Positions 17,644-27,453 are shown, counted from the first letter of the stretch. The stretch is DNA of 64,000 nt from an uncultured Verrucomicrobiae bacterium (GCA_937946835.1 CALFAV010000013.1:1-64000); one strand, 5' to 3'. Notes: generated by a model from the sequence alone, not told the origin. A program made the numbers and translations.

Positions 17644-18984
17644 TCAGCGCTCCGCGGCCGGGGCGGCGCGCCCGGTCCACACGTACCGGAACATCACCAC
17701 CCGCAACGCCGCCGTGAGGGGGATGGCCAGAATCGCCCCGAGGATGCCCCCCAGCAGCGTGGTGCCCACCATCAGGGCGATGATGATGGTCAGGGGATGC
17801 AGGCCCACACGCTCGCCCATGATTTTGGGTTGAATGACAAAGCCCTCCAGCACCTGCACCACCGCGTACACCGCCAGGGCCAGCAACGGGTGCAGCCAGT
17901 CCCCGTAGGTCACCAGGGCGATGACCAGCGCCGACACACACGTCACCGCCGCGCCCACGTAAGGAATCAGCGTCAGCACCGTGGCCGCCGCGCCCAGCAG
18001 CACGGCATAGGGCAGGCCGATGAGGCTGAACCCGATGGCGTAAAGGACCCCGTCGCAAATGGCCACCAGGACCTGCCCGCGGAAAAACGCGATGAGGTAG
18101 TCGTTGATCGAGCGCAGCACAAAGGCCAGTTCCTCCTTCAACGCCGAGTGCGCCAGCGGCAGGTAATCGGTCCACTTCGACTCGATGCCGCGCTTTTCGA
18201 GCAGGAAGTAAAAGGCGTAAATCGGGATCAGGAACAGGCCGATGAGCAGCCCGGCCCAGGAGGCCACCCGCCCCACCTGGCCAAACAGCCACACCCCGGC
18301 CTTCTGCGCCGCCGTGACCAGCCAGCCGGTGGCGCTGTTCAGCCAGGCCGGGTCCACCCCCCGCCCCCACTCGCGCGCCCAGGCCACCAGATTGGTCGGC
18401 GCGGCGGGGGTGGGCACCGGGGGCAATGCCGCCACCGGCGCGACGGTGTCCCCGGGCGCCGGGCCTGGCTCGAGGGCTTTCGCGTCGTCCTGCGCTTTCG
18501 CGTCGTTCAGCGTGATCGGGGCGTTGGTCGTCGGCGCGGGGGCCGGCCGCGGCGCCCCCGGCACCAGGCGGAGCAACCCCTGCAACAGCGCGGGCGGCTG
18601 GCGAATCCAGGCGTTCAACCGGTGCTCCACGCGCTCGGCGTACACCGGGACGCGCTGCACCAGCTCCCGGGTTTCCGTGATGATGCGCGGCAGGACACTG
18701 CTGATCAGCCCGGCGACCAGCACCAGGGCCAGGGCAAAAACGCACCAGATGGCCCGCGCGCGCGGCACCCGGCGGCGCTCCAGCCAGTCCACCACCGGGT
18801 CCAGCAGGTAGGCGATCACCCCGGCCACCGCCAGCGGCCAGAGCACCGGGCCGAGCACATTCAGCACCCGGCCCAACGCCCAGACCAGCAACACCACCAG
18901 CGCCCCCAGCGTGGCCAGCGCCAACCCGGTCAATGCCGCCCAGATCAGACGCGCCTGCCGTTCGGTGGGCGGGGGGAAGGTCAT
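17644..18984 (-). CDS. AI-2E family transporter (PerM/TqsA-like)
   Basis: The protein has 446 residues. Hydrophobic segments lie near 10-55 and 70-95, and four more at the C-terminal half. The family motifs are SWAGLLIGLFLIPIYAFYFL, PYVGAAVTCVSALVIAL, QVLEGFVIQPKIMGERVGLH and GGILGAILAIPLTAALRV. The extracytoplasmic loop (about residues 115-240) is longer than usual and rich in Pro/Ala. Members export AI-2 or act as Na+/H+ antiporters; which applies here is not readable. It begins 3 bp after the proC stop, so the two form an operon. Confidence 0.85.
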   Translation of the reverse strand: MTFPPPTERQARLIWAALTGLALATLGALVVLLVWALGRVLNVLGPVLWPLAVAGVIAYLLDPVVDWLERRRVPRARAIWCVFALALVLVAGLISSVLPRIITETRELVQRVPVYAERVEHRLNAWIRQPPALLQGLLRLVPGAPRPAPAPTTNAPITLNDAKAQDDAKALEPGPAPGDTVAPVAALPPVPTPAAPTNLVAWAREWGRGVDPAWLNSATGWLVTAAQKAGVWLFGQVGRVASWAGLLIGLFLIPIYAFYFLLEKRGIESKWTDYLPLAHSALKEELAFVLRSINDYLIAFFRGQVLVAICDGVLYAIGFSLIGLPYAVLLGAAATVLTLIPYVGAAVTCVSALVIALVTYGDWLHPLLALAVYAVVQVLEGFVIQPKIMGERVGLHPLTIIIALMVGTTLLGGILGAILAIPLTAALRVVMFRYVWTGRAAPAAER

Positions 18985-18987
18985 GAC

Positions 18988-19803
18988 TCAACCCTGCCCG
19001 AGCCGGCGCGCCTTCTCGGCCGCCGCACGCACCGCGTTTATCAACGCGCCGCGCACCCCGGCCTTTTCCAACTCGTGCAATCCCTCGATGGTGGTGCCGC
19101 CGGGGCTGGTCACCATGTCCTTGAGCGCGCCGGGGTGTTGGCCCGTCTCGAGTACCAGGCGCGCCGCGCCCAACAACGTCTGGGCGGCCAGTCTCGTGGC
19201 CAATTCGCGCGGCAGGCCGGCCGCCACCCCGCCGTCGCTGAGCGCCTCGATCATCTGAAAGGCATAGGCCGGACCGCTGCCGCTGAGACCGGTGACCGCA
19301 TCGAGCAGGGGCTCGGTCACCTCCGCCGCCAGACCCACCGCCGAAAAGAGCCGCTGCACCACCTCGGCGTCGGCGGGCGTGGCCGCGCGGCCGCGGGCAA
19401 ACGCCGTCGCCCCCGCGCCGATCAGGGCCGGGGAGTTGGGCATCACCCGCACCACCCGCGTGCCGGCGGGCAGCGCGGCCTCGAGCCGGTGCAGGGCCAC
19501 GCCGGCGGCGATGGAGATCAGCAGGTGGGCCGGGGTCAGCCGTGGGCCCACCTCGGCCAGCACGGCCGGCACCTGCGCGGGTTTGACGGCGAGCACCAGC
19601 ACCGGGGCCCGGTCGGCCAGCGTCGCGTTGTCGGGGACGGTGCGTCCGCCGGTTTGTTCCACAAAGCGCGCCGCGGCGGCGGGAGACACGTCACTGGCCC
19701 AAATGCGCTCCGCCGTCACCAGGCCCGCCCGGAGAAAACCGCGTGCCAGGGCCGTGGCCATTTGGCCGGCGCCCAGAAAGCCGAGGGTCAACTCGCCTGC
19801 CAT
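18988..19803 (-). CDS. proC: Pyrroline-5-carboxylate reductase
   Basis: The protein has 271 residues and performs the last step of proline synthesis, NAD(P)H reduction of P5C. A Rossmann start LGFLGAGQMATALARGFL, VLAVKPAQV and RVMPNSPALIGAGATA are seen. The ProC signature is LSGSGPAYAFQMIEALSDGG and the C-terminal motif DMVTSPGGTTIEGLHELEK. The ATG at 19803 gives the standard length; longer upstream extensions would run into an Arg/Pro-rich stretch. It is followed at 3 bp by the PerM-like transporter. Confidence 0.93.
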   Translation of the reverse strand: MAGELTLGFLGAGQMATALARGFLRAGLVTAERIWASDVSPAAAARFVEQTGGRTVPDNATLADRAPVLVLAVKPAQVPAVLAEVGPRLTPAHLLISIAAGVALHRLEAALPAGTRVVRVMPNSPALIGAGATAFARGRAATPADAEVVQRLFSAVGLAAEVTEPLLDAVTGLSGSGPAYAFQMIEALSDGGVAAGLPRELATRLAAQTLLGAARLVLETGQHPGALKDMVTSPGGTTIEGLHELEKAGVRGALINAVRAAAEKARRLGQG

Positions 19804-20036
19804 GCCGCGCAGCCTAAGGGTACGGCCCGCCGCCGGAAAAGGGGAATGTGCCGGAGCGGGGGCGTCCACGCCGTTTGAGGACCGCGCGGGGCCGGGTGTG
19901 GAAGTGGCGACCGCGGCGTTTGGGAACCGCGCCATTGCCCGGCGGCGCGGCAGGGCGCGTCTTCGCCGGGTCTTTTCCGCTTGAGCCATGCCGGGCCTGT
20001 CCGCACCCTGCGCGGCATCCCAACCCGGAAACGCGC

Positions 20037-21953
20037 ATGGCCCTGAAGCAACTGGACCCCGAGCAGATTCGCACCTGGACGCTCGAACAAAAGGACCGCT
20101 GGTGGCTGGAGAACGTGTGGCGGGGGGACATGCCGCAACTGACCCTGCGCGCGGCGCTTACCGGCATGGGCCTGGGCGGGGCGCTCTCGCTGACCAATCT
20201 CTACGTGGGCGCGAAGACCGGCTGGACCCTGGGCGTGGGCATCACCTCGGTCATCCTGGCCTTTGCCCTGTACAAGGGGCTGGCCCGCGCCGGGCTGGGG
20301 CGCGAATTCACCATCCTGGAAAACAACGCCATGCAGTCCATCGCCACGGCGGCGGGCTATATGACCGCGCCGTTGATCTCGAGCCTGGCGGCGTACATGG
20401 GGGTCACCGGCCACCCCATTCCGATGGGGGTGACGCTGGCGTGGATGATTTCCCTGGCCGTGCTGGGGGTGCTGTTCGCCTTCCCGCTCAAGCGCCGGTT
20501 CATCAACGACGAGCAGCACCCCTTCCCCGAGGGCCGCGCCGCGGGCATCGTGATGGACGCGCTGCACCACCGCGACGCGCGCGAGGGACTGTTCAAGGCC
20601 CGCGTGCTGGTGATCGCCGGGCTGGCCTCCGCCCTGGTCAAGGTGCTGCAAAGTCCCGCGCTGCTCGAGAAAGTCCGCCTCGGTGTCCTGGCCATCCCCG
20701 AGTACCTGGACGGGTGGGTGTACAAGTTCACCACGCTGACGGTGCGGGGCGTGGACCTGCGCGAGCTGACGGTGCGGCCGGACACGGACTTGGTGATGAT
20801 GGCCACCGGCGGGCTGATGGGCATCCGCGTGGGCGTTTCCCTGCTGCTGGGGGCCGCGGTGAACTATCTGGTGCTGGCGCCCTGGGCAATTGCGGCGGGC
20901 GAAATCCCCGGGGTGGTCGGCGCCGACGGCCTCCGGCACTACGGCTTCCGGGAAATCACCAAGTGGGCCCTCTGGGGCGGGGTGGCCCTGATGACCACCG
21001 CCTCGCTGTTCGCCTTTTTCGCCCGGCCGCGGATCATCCTCGACGCCTTCCGGGGATTGACGCCCCGCGGGCGGGCGCGCCTGGCGGAGGACCCGCTGCG
21101 GGACATCGAGCTGCCGATGACCCTGTTCGTGGCGGGCATCCCCGTGGTGGGCACGCTGGTGGTGCTGCAGGCGCACTGGTATTTCGGCGTGGCCTGGTGG
21201 CTGGGGGCGCTGGCGATTCCCCTGGTGTTTGCCTTCACCCTCATCGCGGTGAACTCGACGGCGCTGACCTCGATCACCCCCAGCGGCGCGGTGGGCAAGC
21301 TGACCCAGTTGACCTTCGGCGTGCTCGATCCGGGCAACATCAAGACCAACCTCATGACCGCCGGCATCACCGGCGAGGTCGCGCTCAACGCCTCGAACCT
21401 GCTCATGGACATCAAGCCCGGCTACATGCTCGGGGCCAAGCCGCGCCAGCAGGCGATCGGCCACGTGCTGGGGGTGTGCGCGGGCGCACTGGTGGCGGTG
21501 CCGGTGTTCTACCTGGCCTTTCTCTCCCCGGGACCGCAGGCGATGTTCGAGCGGCATCCGATGCCCGCCGCCTCGGTGTGGAAGGCCGTGGCGGAGCTGC
21601 TCACCCAGGGGCTGGCCCACCTGCCCGTGTCGGCGCGCTGGGCGGCGCTGTACGGGGCGCTGCTGGGGCTGGCCCTCGAGGCGCTGCGCGTGGCCACGCG
21701 CGGTCGGTTCTGGCTCTCGGCGGTGGCTGTGGGGCTGGGCACGATCATTCCCTTCAACACCTGCCTGGCCATGTTTCTCGGTTCCTTCCTGTTCTGGTTG
21801 GCGGGCCGGCCGGGGCGGCGCCCGAACTCCGCCACCCGCCGGGTGCTCGTGGACAATCAGGAGCCGATCTGCGGCGGGGTCATTGCCGGCGGCGCCCTGA
21901 TGGGGATCACGCTGATCCTGGTGGAAAACTTCCTGCTCGCCCCGGGGCGGTAG
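20037..21953 (+). CDS. OPT-family oligopeptide transporter
   Basis: The protein has 638 residues and many membrane spans. The OPT pattern includes LTNLYVGAKTGWTLGVGI early, FTILENNAMQSIATAAGYM with the conserved NN/QS, and EQHPFPEGRAAGIVM, the PFPxG signature of the bacterial YSL-like/EspB group. Later come LMTAGITGEVALNASNLLMD and TIIPFNTCLAMFLGSF. It probably drives proton-coupled uptake of small peptides or metal chelates. It stands alone between convergent and divergent neighbours. Confidence 0.9.
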   Translation: MALKQLDPEQIRTWTLEQKDRWWLENVWRGDMPQLTLRAALTGMGLGGALSLTNLYVGAKTGWTLGVGITSVILAFALYKGLARAGLGREFTILENNAMQSIATAAGYMTAPLISSLAAYMGVTGHPIPMGVTLAWMISLAVLGVLFAFPLKRRFINDEQHPFPEGRAAGIVMDALHHRDAREGLFKARVLVIAGLASALVKVLQSPALLEKVRLGVLAIPEYLDGWVYKFTTLTVRGVDLRELTVRPDTDLVMMATGGLMGIRVGVSLLLGAAVNYLVLAPWAIAAGEIPGVVGADGLRHYGFREITKWALWGGVALMTTASLFAFFARPRIILDAFRGLTPRGRARLAEDPLRDIELPMTLFVAGIPVVGTLVVLQAHWYFGVAWWLGALAIPLVFAFTLIAVNSTALTSITPSGAVGKLTQLTFGVLDPGNIKTNLMTAGITGEVALNASNLLMDIKPGYMLGAKPRQQAIGHVLGVCAGALVAVPVFYLAFLSPGPQAMFERHPMPAASVWKAVAELLTQGLAHLPVSARWAALYGALLGLALEALRVATRGRFWLSAVAVGLGTIIPFNTCLAMFLGSFLFWLAGRPGRRPNSATRRVLVDNQEPICGGVIAGGALMGITLILVENFLLAPGR

Positions 21954-21971
21954 GCTGCTGGACGGGGAGGC

Positions 21972-23075
21972 TCAAATGTTTTCGCCCGCGCTGGGCAGCT
22001 CGGGGTAGGCCGCTTTTTCCTCCGGGCCGAGCGGCGCGCCCTCGGTGGCCAGGACGCGGTAGTTGCGGATCTGAAAGGACACCTTGAGCCCGTCCCGCAA
22101 TCCCAGTTGGGCGTACTCCTCCTTGGTCATGCGGGCGCGGATGACCAGGCCGGCCTCGGTCTCCAGTTCCAGGCGCAGCATCACCCCCAGGAAGTACGTC
22201 CGCTGGAGCGTGGCCAGGTAGCGGTACTGGGTGAGGTCCGGCGAGATCGCCACCGCGTAGGGCCGAAACCCGATGCGGATCCGGTCCCCGTCGCGCAGAC
22301 CCGGGGCGGGGATCTGGATTTCGCCCACCGTGGCCAGGCCGCCCCAGACTTCGAGTTCGAGCACGTTGAGCACGCCGATGAACCGGGCGACGAACTCGTT
22401 GACCGGCGTTTCGTACACCTCGCGCGGGGTGCCGATCTGTTCGAGCCGGCCGCGGGAAAAGATCACGATCCGGTCGGCCACTTCCATCGCCTCCTCCTGG
22501 TCGTGGGTGACGAAGAGCGTGGTCACGTTCAGCTCGCGATGGAGCCGCACCAGCCACTCCCGCAACTCCTGGCGGATTTTCGCGTCCACGGCGCCGAACG
22601 GCTCGTCCAGCAGCAGCACCCGGGGCTTGGGCGCCAGGGCGCGGGCGATGGCCACGCGCTGGCGCTGGCCGCCGGACAGTTGATGCGGGTAGCGCCGGCC
22701 CAGGTCCTCGAGGCCGAAAAGGGCCAGCAGCTCCTCGACGCGCGCGCGGATGTCCCGGCGTTTCCACCCCTTGACCCGAAGCCCGAAGGCGATGTTCTTG
22801 AACACGGTCATGTTCTTGAACAGCGCGTAGCTCTGGAACACAAAGCCGATGTTGCGCTGCTGCACCGGCACGTCGTTCACGCGCTGGCCGCGAATGAACA
22901 GGTCGCCCTCGGTGGGGCGCTCCAGGCCGGCAATCATGCGCAACACGGTGGTCTTGCCCCCGCCGCTGGGCCCCAGCAACGCCACCAGCTCCCCGTCCCG
23001 CACGGTGAAACTCACCCGGTCCACCGCCACGGTGGCGCCGAAACGTTTGCTGACATTGCGCAGTTCGATGCTCAT
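21972..23075 (-). CDS. cysA: Sulfate/thiosulfate ABC transporter, ATP-binding subunit
   Basis: The protein has 367 residues. Walker A is LLGPSGGGKTT, the Q-loop GFVFQSYALF, the signature QLSGGQRQRVAIARALA, Walker B VLLLDEPFGAVD and the switch VTHDQEEAME. A C-terminal TOBE-like regulatory domain follows (DGDRIRIGFRPYAVAI). It powers sulfate uptake with the CysT/CysW permeases of the same operon. Unusually it is the last gene, separated from the permeases by two PLP enzymes. Its ATG overlaps the stop of the preceding gene (ATGA). Confidence 0.92.
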   Translation of the reverse strand: MSIELRNVSKRFGATVAVDRVSFTVRDGELVALLGPSGGGKTTVLRMIAGLERPTEGDLFIRGQRVNDVPVQQRNIGFVFQSYALFKNMTVFKNIAFGLRVKGWKRRDIRARVEELLALFGLEDLGRRYPHQLSGGQRQRVAIARALAPKPRVLLLDEPFGAVDAKIRQELREWLVRLHRELNVTTLFVTHDQEEAMEVADRIVIFSRGRLEQIGTPREVYETPVNEFVARFIGVLNVLELEVWGGLATVGEIQIPAPGLRDGDRIRIGFRPYAVAISPDLTQYRYLATLQRTYFLGVMLRLELETEAGLVIRARMTKEEYAQLGLRDGLKVSFQIRNYRVLATEGAPLGPEEKAAYPELPSAGENI

Positions 23076-24571
23076 GCGGCGCGGGCTTCCCCCGCCGGGG
23101 CGGCCGCGGCCAGGGCGCGCTCCAGGCGGGACCAGAGTTCCTCCGGGTCTTCCAAACCCACCGAGAGGCGGATCAGGTGCCGGGACACGCCGCAGGCCTC
23201 GGCCCAATCCAGCTCGGTGTAGTGGGCCAGCAGGGTGAAGGGGCAGGCCAGCGTGAACACCGTGCCGAAGCTCGGCCCCTTGCACACCTCCAGCCGGTCG
23301 TAAATCCGCGGCGAGGCGACCGCGGCGTGGCGCGGTTGAAAGGTGATCAGCGCGCCCCAACCGCCGCCCGGGCGGCGCACGGCCTCGTAGCTCTCACTGA
23401 ATTCCCAGCGCGGGTACCACACCCGCTCGACCGCCGGGTGGGCGCGCAACCGTTCGGCGAGGAGCAGGCCGTGGCGGTTGTGCCGGGCCATGCGCTCGGG
23501 GAAATCCCCCAACCGCGCCGCCAACACGGCGGCGTCCTCCCCGCCCAGCAACTCCTGGTGCCCGGCCGCCAGCCGGGCGCGCAGTTCCTCGTGCAGGGGC
23601 GAGCGCGGCGGGCAGATCACCGCCCCGCCCATCGCGTCGGCCGTGCCCACGAAAAACTTCGAGAGGCTGGTGGCGATCAGGTCCGCGTGCGCGCCCAGGT
23701 CCACGTTCACCGGCGTGGCGGCGGCGTCGTCGGCCACCAGCGGCACGCCGTGCGCCCGCAGCAGCGGGGTCACCCGGCGCAGGTCCGCCGAGCCGAGCAG
23801 CGGATTGCCCGGGATTTCACAGAAGCAGGCCGCCAGGGGTTGCCGGGCCAGCAGGGCTTCCAGGTCGGCCGTCAGCCGGTCCAGCCGGTGCAACAGGACC
23901 GCGCCCGCGCCGCATTTCTGCTGGACTTTGAACGTGTCCACGTACGGGAACCCCAGTTGCGCCGTGGGCCGGCCGGGCCGCCGCGCCAGCGCGGCCTGCA
24001 GGGCGGCAAACTGCGCCGCCATGCCGGTGGGCTGGAGGAACACATCCTCCGGCGCGCAGTCGTACCACGCGGCCAGTTGCCGGCGCAGGGCCGCGCGCAC
24101 CTCGGCCGCCTCGGCCGGTTCGCCCCGGCCCTCCAGCCACGCTTCGGCCCGGCGCGTCGAGAGGATCAGTCCGGTGTGTTGCCAGAAGGCCTTCAGGGCC
24201 GGCTCGCCCACGGCATCGGTGGCCACGCCGGTCACCGGCCCCCGGGCGGCGCGGGTCACCAGTTCGGCCGGGGCGCCGGTCTGGGCGCGCACAAACGCCG
24301 CCGCCTGCGCGGCCACCCGGGGCGAGGGAAACGGCAGGCAGGGCCGGTCCGGGACCAGGGCGCGAGCCACGGCCAACACCTGGGGGTGCACCACAAACCG
24401 CGGGTAACCGCCCCGCAACCGGGTCAGGGTTTCCGGCCGCTTTTCCTCGTAGCCCACCACGTCCTCCCAGCGCGGCATGGAGACGCTGATGGCGTGGGGC
24501 GCCTCGGGCAACGGCACCCCCAGGTCCTCGGCCCGCCAGCGGGGCGCGCGGAGCAGGGCGTGCGCGCTCAT
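23072..24571 (-). CDS. Cys/Met-metabolism PLP enzyme with long N-terminal extension
   Basis: The protein has 499 residues. The C-terminal ~330 residues are a fold-type I Cys/Met_Meta_PP domain: VFLQPTGMAAQFAAL, CEIPGNPLLGSADL, VADDAAATPVN, aldimine lysine K305 in ATSLSKFFVGTADAMGG, and FSESYEAV. About 165 extra N-terminal residues resemble the extension of fungal-type cystathionine gamma-synthases, with VVGYEEKRPETLTRLRGGYP. Likely reaction: O-acyl-homoserine plus cysteine or sulfide to cystathionine or homocysteine; specificity is unproven. It is coupled by ATGA to both neighbours, so it is made together with the second PLP enzyme. Confidence 0.82.
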   Translation of the reverse strand: MSAHALLRAPRWRAEDLGVPLPEAPHAISVSMPRWEDVVGYEEKRPETLTRLRGGYPRFVVHPQVLAVARALVPDRPCLPFPSPRVAAQAAAFVRAQTGAPAELVTRAARGPVTGVATDAVGEPALKAFWQHTGLILSTRRAEAWLEGRGEPAEAAEVRAALRRQLAAWYDCAPEDVFLQPTGMAAQFAALQAALARRPGRPTAQLGFPYVDTFKVQQKCGAGAVLLHRLDRLTADLEALLARQPLAACFCEIPGNPLLGSADLRRVTPLLRAHGVPLVADDAAATPVNVDLGAHADLIATSLSKFFVGTADAMGGAVICPPRSPLHEELRARLAAGHQELLGGEDAAVLAARLGDFPERMARHNRHGLLLAERLRAHPAVERVWYPRWEFSESYEAVRRPGGGWGALITFQPRHAAVASPRIYDRLEVCKGPSFGTVFTLACPFTLLAHYTELDWAEACGVSRHLIRLSVGLEDPEELWSRLERALAAAAPAGEARAA

Positions 24572-25725
24572 CCCAGCACCTCCGTCAACGCCCGGTCCAC
24601 GTCCGCGCGCAGGTCCTCGAAATCCTCGATGCCCACCGAAAAGCGCACCAGGCTGTCACTGAGGCCCACCCGACGGCGCACCGCGGCCGGGATGGAGGCG
24701 TGGGTCATCGAAGCCGGGTGGCAAACAAGGCTTTCGACCCCGCCCAGGCTTTCGGCCAGGGTGAAGAGGCGCAGCCGGCGACAAAACTCCAGGGCCGGCT
24801 CGGCCGGGCAGTCCAGTTCCGCCACGAGAATCCCGGAGCCGCCCCGCATCTGGCGGCGGGCCAGGGCGTGCTGCGGATGCGAGGGCAGGAACGGGTAGCG
24901 GACGCGGCGCACGCCGCGACGGGATTCGAGCCAGGCGGCCAGGGCCAGGGCAGTGGCGCAGTGGCGCTCCATGCGCAGGGCCAGGGTGCGCTGGCCGCGC
25001 GCGGTCAACCAGGCGTCGAAGGGCGAGGGCTGGAGGCCGAGGGCCTTCTGGGCCAAGAGCAGTTTCTCCTGCCACGCGGGGTCGTTGGTGGCCACCACCC
25101 CGCCCAGGCAATCGCTGTGGCCGTTGAGGTACTTGGTGGTCGAGGCCAGCGAGAGCGTGGCGCCCAGCTCGAGCGGGCGCTGCAGGTAGGGGGAGGCGAA
25201 GGTGTTGTCCACCAGGACCGGCGTTCCCACCCCGGCCGCGACGCGGCTGAGGCCGGCGATGTCCAGGACCTTGAGCAGGGGATTGGTGGGACTTTCCAGC
25301 CACACCAGGGCGGGCCGGGTCCGGGTGATTTCCGACCAGTGGGCCGCGTCGGCCAGGTCCAGGTACCGCACCTGCACGCCGAACTTGGCGAAGACGCGCT
25401 CGAAGAGCCGATACGTGGCGCCGTAGAGGTTTTCCTCGGCCAGGACCAGGTCGCCGCTCTTGAGGCTGGACACCACGGCGGTCATGGCCGAGACCCCGCT
25501 GGCAAAGCAGGTGGCAAAGCGCGCGCCCTCGAGCGCCGCGACGCTGTCCTGGAGCAGGCGGAAGTTGGGGTTGCCCGAGCGGGTGTAGTCGAAGCCGTCG
25601 GGGTTGCCGTGGGCGAAGGTGGCGGTGAGATAGACCGGCGGCATCACGGCCCCGGTGGTGCCGCTGTAGCCGCGGGCGACATGCACGGCGCGGGTGGTGA
25701 AGCCGGAGGCGGAGTCAGGGTTCAT
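24568..25725 (-). CDS. metB: Trans-sulfuration enzyme family protein (cystathionine gamma-synthase/lyase type)
   Basis: The protein has 385 residues of typical length. YTRSGNPNFRLLQDSVAALEGA contains the YSR-type phosphate-binding Tyr/Arg. FASGVSAMTAV, LESPTNPLLKVLDI, VDNTFASPYLQRPLELGA, aldimine lysine K198 in STTKYLNGHSD, and ESLGGVESL complete the signature. It acts in methionine/cysteine interconversion; synthase, beta-lyase and gamma-lyase cannot be separated by eye. It lies between cysW (11-bp overlap) and the longer PLP enzyme (4-bp overlap). Confidence 0.88.
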   Translation of the reverse strand: MNPDSASGFTTRAVHVARGYSGTTGAVMPPVYLTATFAHGNPDGFDYTRSGNPNFRLLQDSVAALEGARFATCFASGVSAMTAVVSSLKSGDLVLAEENLYGATYRLFERVFAKFGVQVRYLDLADAAHWSEITRTRPALVWLESPTNPLLKVLDIAGLSRVAAGVGTPVLVDNTFASPYLQRPLELGATLSLASTTKYLNGHSDCLGGVVATNDPAWQEKLLLAQKALGLQPSPFDAWLTARGQRTLALRMERHCATALALAAWLESRRGVRRVRYPFLPSHPQHALARRQMRGGSGILVAELDCPAEPALEFCRRLRLFTLAESLGGVESLVCHPASMTHASIPAAVRRRVGLSDSLVRFSVGIEDFEDLRADVDRALTEVLG

Positions 25726-26620
25726 GGGAGTTTTGAGCGGGGGCTTGTTGGGCGCGGGCGAAGTCGCGCTGTTGTTTCCACTCCAGAAGGGTCTTGAACA
25801 CCAGGGTCACCAGGGCCAGCAGCGCCAGCAGACTGGCCACGGCAAAGGCCCCGGTGGCGTTGTACTCGTGGTAGAGCTTCTCCACCCGCAGGGGCATGGT
25901 CTCGGTCTGACCGCTGATGTGCCCGGAGAGCACGGACACCGCGCCGAATTCGCCCATGGCCCGCGCGTTGCACAGGATGATGCCGTAGAGCAGCCCCCAC
26001 TTCACCGAGGGCAGCGTCACGTGCCAGAAGGTCTGCCAGCCGCCGGCCCCCAGGGTCAGGGCGGCCTGCTCCTGCTCCGAACCGGTGCTCTGCATCAGCG
26101 GGATCAGTTCGCGGGCCACAAAGGGCACGGTCACAAACAGCGTGGCCAGCACGATGCCCGGCACGGCGAAGACGATCTGGATGTCGTACGCGTCCAGCCA
26201 GCGGCCGAGCGGGCCCTGCCGGCCGAACAGCAGCAGGTAAATCAGCCCGGCCACGACCGGCGAGATCGAAAAGGGCAGGTCAATGAGCGTGACCAACAGG
26301 GCCTTGCCGCGGAAATCGAACTTGGCCACGGCCCAGGCGGCCGCCAGACCGAACACGGTGTTCACCGGCACGGCAATGGCCGCCACCAGCAGCGTCAGCC
26401 TGACCGCCGAGAGGGTGTCCGGTTCCCGCAAGGCGCGCAGGTAGGTGTCCCACCCTTTTCCCAGCGCCTGGTAAAACACGTTGGCCAGGGGCAGCAGCAG
26501 GAACACCCCCAGAAAAACCACCGCCGCGCCGATGAGCAGCCGACGGACCGGGCCGCCTTCCTCCACGCCCCGGGCGGGGGTGGGACGCGTGTCGAGACGG
26601 GATCGCGGGGTGCCGGCCAT
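25715..26620 (-). CDS. cysW: Sulfate ABC transporter permease CysW
   Basis: The protein has 301 residues with six membrane segments beginning at RRLLIGAAVVFLGVFLLLPL. The binding-protein-dependent permease EAA loop is seen at QEQAALTLGAGGWQTFWHVT, followed by CysW-typical LCNARAMGEFGAVSVLSGHI and QTETMPLRVEKLYHEYN. It forms the membrane channel with CysT. I chose the ATG at 26620, 8 bp after the cysT stop; the frame stays open far upstream only because it shadows cysT. Confidence 0.92.
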   Translation of the reverse strand: MAGTPRSRLDTRPTPARGVEEGGPVRRLLIGAAVVFLGVFLLLPLANVFYQALGKGWDTYLRALREPDTLSAVRLTLLVAAIAVPVNTVFGLAAAWAVAKFDFRGKALLVTLIDLPFSISPVVAGLIYLLLFGRQGPLGRWLDAYDIQIVFAVPGIVLATLFVTVPFVARELIPLMQSTGSEQEQAALTLGAGGWQTFWHVTLPSVKWGLLYGIILCNARAMGEFGAVSVLSGHISGQTETMPLRVEKLYHEYNATGAFAVASLLALLALVTLVFKTLLEWKQQRDFARAQQAPAQNSHEP

Positions 26621-26628
26621 GTCCAGGC

Positions 26629-27453
26629 TCAATGTTGCCAGGCGCTGACCCAGCGTTCGAGCAGGTTGATGACCGCCAGCAGGACAAAGGACACCGCCAG
26701 CAGCACGGCGGCAATGGCAATGGCCCCCGGGTAGTCGAACTCCTCGAGGCGAATCACAATCAGCAGCGGCGCGATCTCCGACTCGTAGGGCTTGTTGCCG
26801 GCGATGAAGATGACCGAGCCGTACTCGCCGATGGCCCGGGCCAGCGCCAGGGCGAAGCCGGTGAGCACCGCCGGGAGGAGCGACGGGGCGATGATGGTCA
26901 CAAAAGTGCGCAGCCGGCCGGCCCCCAGCGTGGCGGCAGCCTCCTCGACCTCGCGCTCGAAGTTCTGCAACACCGGTTGGAGCGTGCGCACCACGAACGG
27001 CAGCCCGATGAACGTCAGGGCGATCACCACCCCCAGCGGCGTGAACGCGCCCTGAATCCCCACCGGGACCAGCCAACGACCCAACCAGCCGTTGGGCGCA
27101 AAGAGGCTCGACAACGCCAGTCCGGCCACGGCGGTCGGCAGGGCGAAGGGAAAGTCCACCAGTGCATCCAGCAGGCGCCGGCCGGGGAACTGGTAGCGCA
27201 CCAGCACCCAGGCCACCAGCGTGCCAAAGAGGGCGTTGACCAGCGCGGCGATGAACGACGCGCCGAACGTCAGCCGATAGGCCGCCAGGGCCCGCTCCGT
27301 CGTGGCCAGCCGCCAGAACTCGGGCCACGACAGGTCCAACAGCCGCAGCAACAGTGCCGCCAGGGGCAACAGCACGATCAGCCCCAGGTAACTGAGCGTG
27401 TAGCCCAGGGTCAGACCGAAGCCCGGCAGGACACGAAAGGGACGGGCAGCCAT
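26629..27453 (-). CDS. cysT: Sulfate ABC transporter permease CysT
   Basis: The protein has 274 residues and six membrane segments. LGYTLSYLGLIVLLPLAALL and FPFALPTAVAGLALSSLF are typical of CysT (CysU). The EAA loop is EEAAATLGAGRLRTFVTI, followed by ALARAIGEYGSVIFIAGN. It partners with CysW. It begins 54 bp after the cysK stop. Confidence 0.92.
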   Translation of the reverse strand: MAARPFRVLPGFGLTLGYTLSYLGLIVLLPLAALLLRLLDLSWPEFWRLATTERALAAYRLTFGASFIAALVNALFGTLVAWVLVRYQFPGRRLLDALVDFPFALPTAVAGLALSSLFAPNGWLGRWLVPVGIQGAFTPLGVVIALTFIGLPFVVRTLQPVLQNFEREVEEAAATLGAGRLRTFVTIIAPSLLPAVLTGFALALARAIGEYGSVIFIAGNKPYESEIAPLLIVIRLEEFDYPGAIAIAAVLLAVSFVLLAVINLLERWVSAWQH

